Shown: piece after piece, positions 61,195 to 64,000 of the stretch | Layout: each line of letters opens with the position of its first letter | Numbering within the stretch: the stretch's first letter is position 1 | Assembly: GCF_014696105.1 (NCBI RefSeq) | Contig: NZ_JACJPO010000063.1 | Location: 26,020 to 90,019, forward strand | Direction: 5' to 3' | From: Microcoleus sp. FACHB-1515 | GTDB taxonomy: Bacteria > Cyanobacteriota > Cyanobacteriia > Elainellales > Elainellaceae | Length of the DNA: 64,000 nt | Made by a program: the position numbers and the translations under genes | The notes under the pieces: model-generated | Databases searched by the model: none | Seen by the model: only the letters and a program-made list of their open reading frames with translations | Told to the model about the DNA's origin: nothing

Positions 61195-63774
61195 TTATCG
61201 TCCACAGTGACTTGGCAGCGTGGCGGCGACGAGCATGACTTCGCCGCGATCGTTCACCTGCCAGCCCTGTGCTTCGACAATTTCAGCGGTTGGATCAGCG
61301 GATGCGCTCCAGGATGCGGGCGGCTGCAAGTCTTCAAGAATGTCGCTGCTGGCGATCGGGTCAGTCGGGGATGGAGCAATGCCGCCGCGTCCGGTTGCGT
61401 AGAACTCGCCTCGGCTGGCTTGGGCGGTGGCGGTGGGCGAGCAGCCGATCACAATCTGGTCTGAGGCATCCACGACATCGGCAGGCAGTTCAGTTAAGCC
61501 TTGAGTTGGATCGACATCGGGCGTGTTGAAGGTGACTGTGCCCTGTGTGCCGAACTGGGAGCTAGCGGTGATGTCGCTTTGAGACGTTAAGCCAGGACGA
61601 AATTCAAGCCCAAAGATTGCTTGTGCGGTAATGTCCACGCTGCCGCCGCTTCCGGTGAACGCATTAGCAGTAATGTCGCTATTTTCTGAGGGAACCGCGA
61701 CGATGAAATCGCCGTTAAAGGTGATGTTGCCGCCATCGCCGCCTGCTTGATCCGTTCCCGCTGTGGTGGAGATGAAGCTACCGCGCCGCAACAGCAAGAA
61801 ATTGGGCACTTGCAGGATGATGTTGCCGCCCTGCCCCGATGTTGTTCGTGCCTGAATCGATCCCTGATTGTCGAGACGAAGTTGACGAGCCGTTACCTCT
61901 AAGTCGCCTGCCGCTCCTTGACCTTCAGAAGAGGCGGATAATTGCGCTCCATTCGTGATGGAGAATCGATCGGTATTCACTGCGATCGTTCCTCCCTGAC
62001 CAATGCCTCCAGATACCACCGTGCTAACAGCACCGCTGCCAAATCCATCGCTGTCCACCCCATCGAAGGACACCGCATCGCTTGCCGTAATCGTGACATT
62101 TCCGGCATTGCCTCGTCCAGATGTGCTAGCACTTACTACCCCCCCGTTGGTGACAGAAAGCGTGCCGGTAGTGATGCTGATGTTGCCCCCCTGACCAACA
62201 CCTCCAACTCCCACTAAGCTAAGAACACCGCTGGGAAATCCATTGCTGCCTACCCCATCAAAGGACACGGCATCTCTCGCCATAATCGTGATATTTCCGG
62301 CATTGCCTCGTCCATACGTGGCAGCATTCACTGTCCCGCCGTTGGTGAGGGAAAGCGTGCCTGTGGTGATGCTGACGTTGCCGCCCTGTCCAACACCTCC
62401 AAACACCCCGCTAAAAGCACCGCTGGGAAATCTATAATCAACGCCGGAATCATCGCTGGGAAGTACCTTGCTGCCCATGCCATCGAAGGATATCGCATCG
62501 CTTGCCGTAATCGTGACATTTCCGGCATTGCCTTGTCCAGACGTGCCAGTACTCACTTGCGCCCCGTTGGTGAGGGAGAGCGTGCCTGTGGTGATGCTGA
62601 TGTTGCCGCCTTGACCAATGCCGCCAGGTGCCACAAAGCTAGAAGCACCGCTGCCAAATCCATTGCTAGCCACCCCACCGAAGGACACCGCATCGCTTGC
62701 CGTAATCGTGACATTTCCGGCATCGCCTTGTCCAAACGTGGCAGCATTCACTGTCCCGCCGTTGGTGAGAGAAAGCGTACCTGTGGTGATGTTGATATTC
62801 CCAGCATTGCCTGTGCCGCCTGGTGCAACTTGATTGGCGATCACTGCTCCATCAAGATTAATGGCTTCTGTGGCGTTGATATCAATGTCTCCTGCTTGAG
62901 CATCGACAGTCCCTAACCCTGCGCCTACCCCTGTTTCGGCTCCAGTGCCCGTGAAGTTGCGAGCGGTGATTGCAATGCTACCACCGCCACTAGAACGAAC
63001 ATCCACGATCGCATCATTGCCGATCGCCACATCCGCCCTCGCCAATCCATCTGGGACACTCAACCGCCATTCCTGCCCCTGCTGCCTCAATCCCACCTCG
63101 CCTGGAGATGCCACCCCTGCCAATTCCACCCGTCCTCCGGGTGCGAGTAACTGCCCACCTTCCACATTGACCGCCCCACCAAGCAACGTTAAAGTTTGAC
63201 CATCGGGAACCTGTAAAGTGGCTCCTTGAGAGATAATTGGCTGCGGATTAAGCTGGTTAAACAGTAGAGCGTTGGGATTGACGTTGAGCAGTGGCGTGGG
63301 TGCTGTGGGATTGGTGGCGCTAAACAGATCACCATTGGGAAAGGCGATCGCATCTGCGGTGGATGAGACAAATGCACCGCCCACATCTAGACGCGCATTT
63401 GCACCAAAAATGATGCCGTTGGGATTGAGCAGAAATAGATTTGCTGTGCCGTTCGATCGCAGCAGTCCGTCAATATTCGAGACAGAATCGCCCGTCACTC
63501 TGGTCAGAATGTTTTCAATTTGCGGCGCGTTATTGAATGAAGCTGAGCCACCAGTGGGAACTGAAAATTCGCGAAAGCTGTGAAACAAATTGCTGCCTCG
63601 CGTTGCGCCGCCATCGATTTGAATGTTGGAATCACCAGATACTTGCGATCGCTCTCCGACAGGCAACGTTTGATCCGGTACGACTTGAGCCATGCAAGGG
63701 CTGCTAAGTACGATACTTCCAGCACACCCCAGCATGACTGTAGCGATCTGACCCCGCACCCATTGAGTTTTCAC
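61195..63774 (-). CDS. filamentous haemagglutinin-like two-partner-secretion protein (TpsA)
   Basis: 859 aa. A signal peptide (VRGQIATVMLGCAGSIVLSS then PCMAQ) precedes the TPS domain (about 30-180, GGATRGSNLFHSFREFSVPT, LFLLNPNGIIFGANARLDVG), the element that guides export by a TpsB porin. Then come beta-helical repeats: GNAGNVTITASDAVSFDG and GQGGNISITTGTLSLTNG, about 65-80 residues each, four or five copies in 61.9-62.9 kb. No TpsB gene is in the window; it may lie beyond. The CHAT-TPR gene begins 10 bp after its stop, so the two form one transcript, a recurrent pairing in cyanobacteria. Confidence 0.92.
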   Translation of the reverse strand: MKTQWVRGQIATVMLGCAGSIVLSSPCMAQVVPDQTLPVGERSQVSGDSNIQIDGGATRGSNLFHSFREFSVPTGGSASFNNAPQIENILTRVTGDSVSNIDGLLRSNGTANLFLLNPNGIIFGANARLDVGGAFVSSTADAIAFPNGDLFSATNPTAPTPLLNVNPNALLFNQLNPQPIISQGATLQVPDGQTLTLLGGAVNVEGGQLLAPGGRVELAGVASPGEVGLRQQGQEWRLSVPDGLARADVAIGNDAIVDVRSSGGGSIAITARNFTGTGAETGVGAGLGTVDAQAGDIDINATEAINLDGAVIANQVAPGGTGNAGNINITTGTLSLTNGGTVNAATFGQGDAGNVTITASDAVSFGGVASNGFGSGASSFVAPGGIGQGGNISITTGTLSLTNGAQVSTGTSGQGNAGNVTITASDAISFDGMGSKVLPSDDSGVDYRFPSGAFSGVFGGVGQGGNVSITTGTLSLTNGGTVNAATYGRGNAGNITIMARDAVSFDGVGSNGFPSGVLSLVGVGGVGQGGNISITTGTLSVTNGGVVSASTSGRGNAGNVTITASDAVSFDGVDSDGFGSGAVSTVVSGGIGQGGTIAVNTDRFSITNGAQLSASSEGQGAAGDLEVTARQLRLDNQGSIQARTTSGQGGNIILQVPNFLLLRRGSFISTTAGTDQAGGDGGNITFNGDFIVAVPSENSDITANAFTGSGGSVDITAQAIFGLEFRPGLTSQSDITASSQFGTQGTVTFNTPDVDPTQGLTELPADVVDASDQIVIGCSPTATAQASRGEFYATGRGGIAPSPTDPIASSDILEDLQPPASWSASADPTAEIVEAQGWQVNDRGEVMLVAATLPSHCGR

Positions 63775-64000
63775 AAGATGCCCTCCAAATGCAGTAGGTC
63801 AAATGCAATCAAGTTTGTTCAACGATCGTTCAGTTCAACCAAAAAGCATGGTGAAACTCTATCATTTTTTCCTACGATCGCAAGATATACAGCAATCCTA
63901 AATAGGAGATGAACAGTAGCCGTACATAAATGCTTTGGCAAAAGCAAAGGTTTGACAATGTGTGACTAATTGAAACAGAAACTTGACCGACCCAAATCTT
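63775..64000. other. upstream region of the TPS gene at window end
   Basis: This stretch should hold the promoter of the TPS/CHAT unit. I see no ORF or repeat that I can support. The next gene is outside the window. Confidence 0.4.

Overview
The window is cyanobacterial chromosome. GCGATCGC (HIP1) octamers occur throughout, and the gene content is typical of cyanobacteria: CruF and CruG for carotenoid glycosides, a one-helix high-light-inducible protein, a CYP110-like P450, a PatA-type response regulator, a Pix/Hmp-type taxis operon, CHAT/TPR and two-partner-secretion proteins, RTX proteins, and a PatA/PatG-family protease. The mix suggests a filamentous or mat-forming species of Leptolyngbya/Oscillatoriales type; this is inference, because no rRNA or marker tree is available.

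Layout. 1-10.6 kb (minus strand): a taxis operon in the order PatA-like regulator, CheY/PilH, CheW, methyl-accepting protein, an orphan sensor domain, an amino-acid permease, and a CheA hybrid kinase cut by the window start. 10.9-12.5 kb: relics of a Rieske oxygenase and an amidohydrolase. 12.7-22.4 kb: a 1526-aa adhesin with two blocks of seven propeller repeats, a frameshifted RTX gene, a stress/ChaB protein, an Hli protein, an HMA-fold protein without its metal-binding cysteines, and a second RTX protein. 22.4-30.8 kb: metabolic and hypothetical genes (GNAT, P450 with a coupled partner, FkbM methyltransferase, trpE, GFA protein). 31-34.2 kb: an RND pump without its adaptor. 34.2-37.7 kb: a cofE-like / GNAT / ruvX operon. 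38-41 kb: cruF, cruG and a ZIP transporter. 41.4-43.1 kb: an ABC1 kinase. 43.2-46 kb: a divergent nuclease-like pair (PD-(D/E)XK-like and DUF262-HNH), a possible defence locus. 46.2-52.5 kb: an FkbM methyltransferase with a glycosyltransferase, an unusual esterase, an NTF2-like protein, a BASS transporter and a DUF2235 hydrolase. 52.6-56.8 kb: the most unusual part, described below. 56.9-63.8 kb: a NB-ARC ATPase without a sensor region, then a haemagglutinin-type TPS protein overlapping a CHAT/TPR protease.

The best candidate for an undescribed system is 52.7-55.4 kb. A CAP-domain protein, a subtilisin fused to a PatG-like C-terminal region, and a 61-aa Cys-containing peptide with a strong ribosome-binding site follow one another on the minus strand. 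The peptide has a conserved-looking leader and a Cys/Gly-rich C-terminal half ending in CACVDG, as expected of a ribosomally made, protease-matured peptide. No cyclodehydratase or prenyltransferase is present. A C39-like peptidase lies just upstream, between two copies of what looks like an IS200/IS605-type end. All family assignments come from reading the sequence; no database search was possible.
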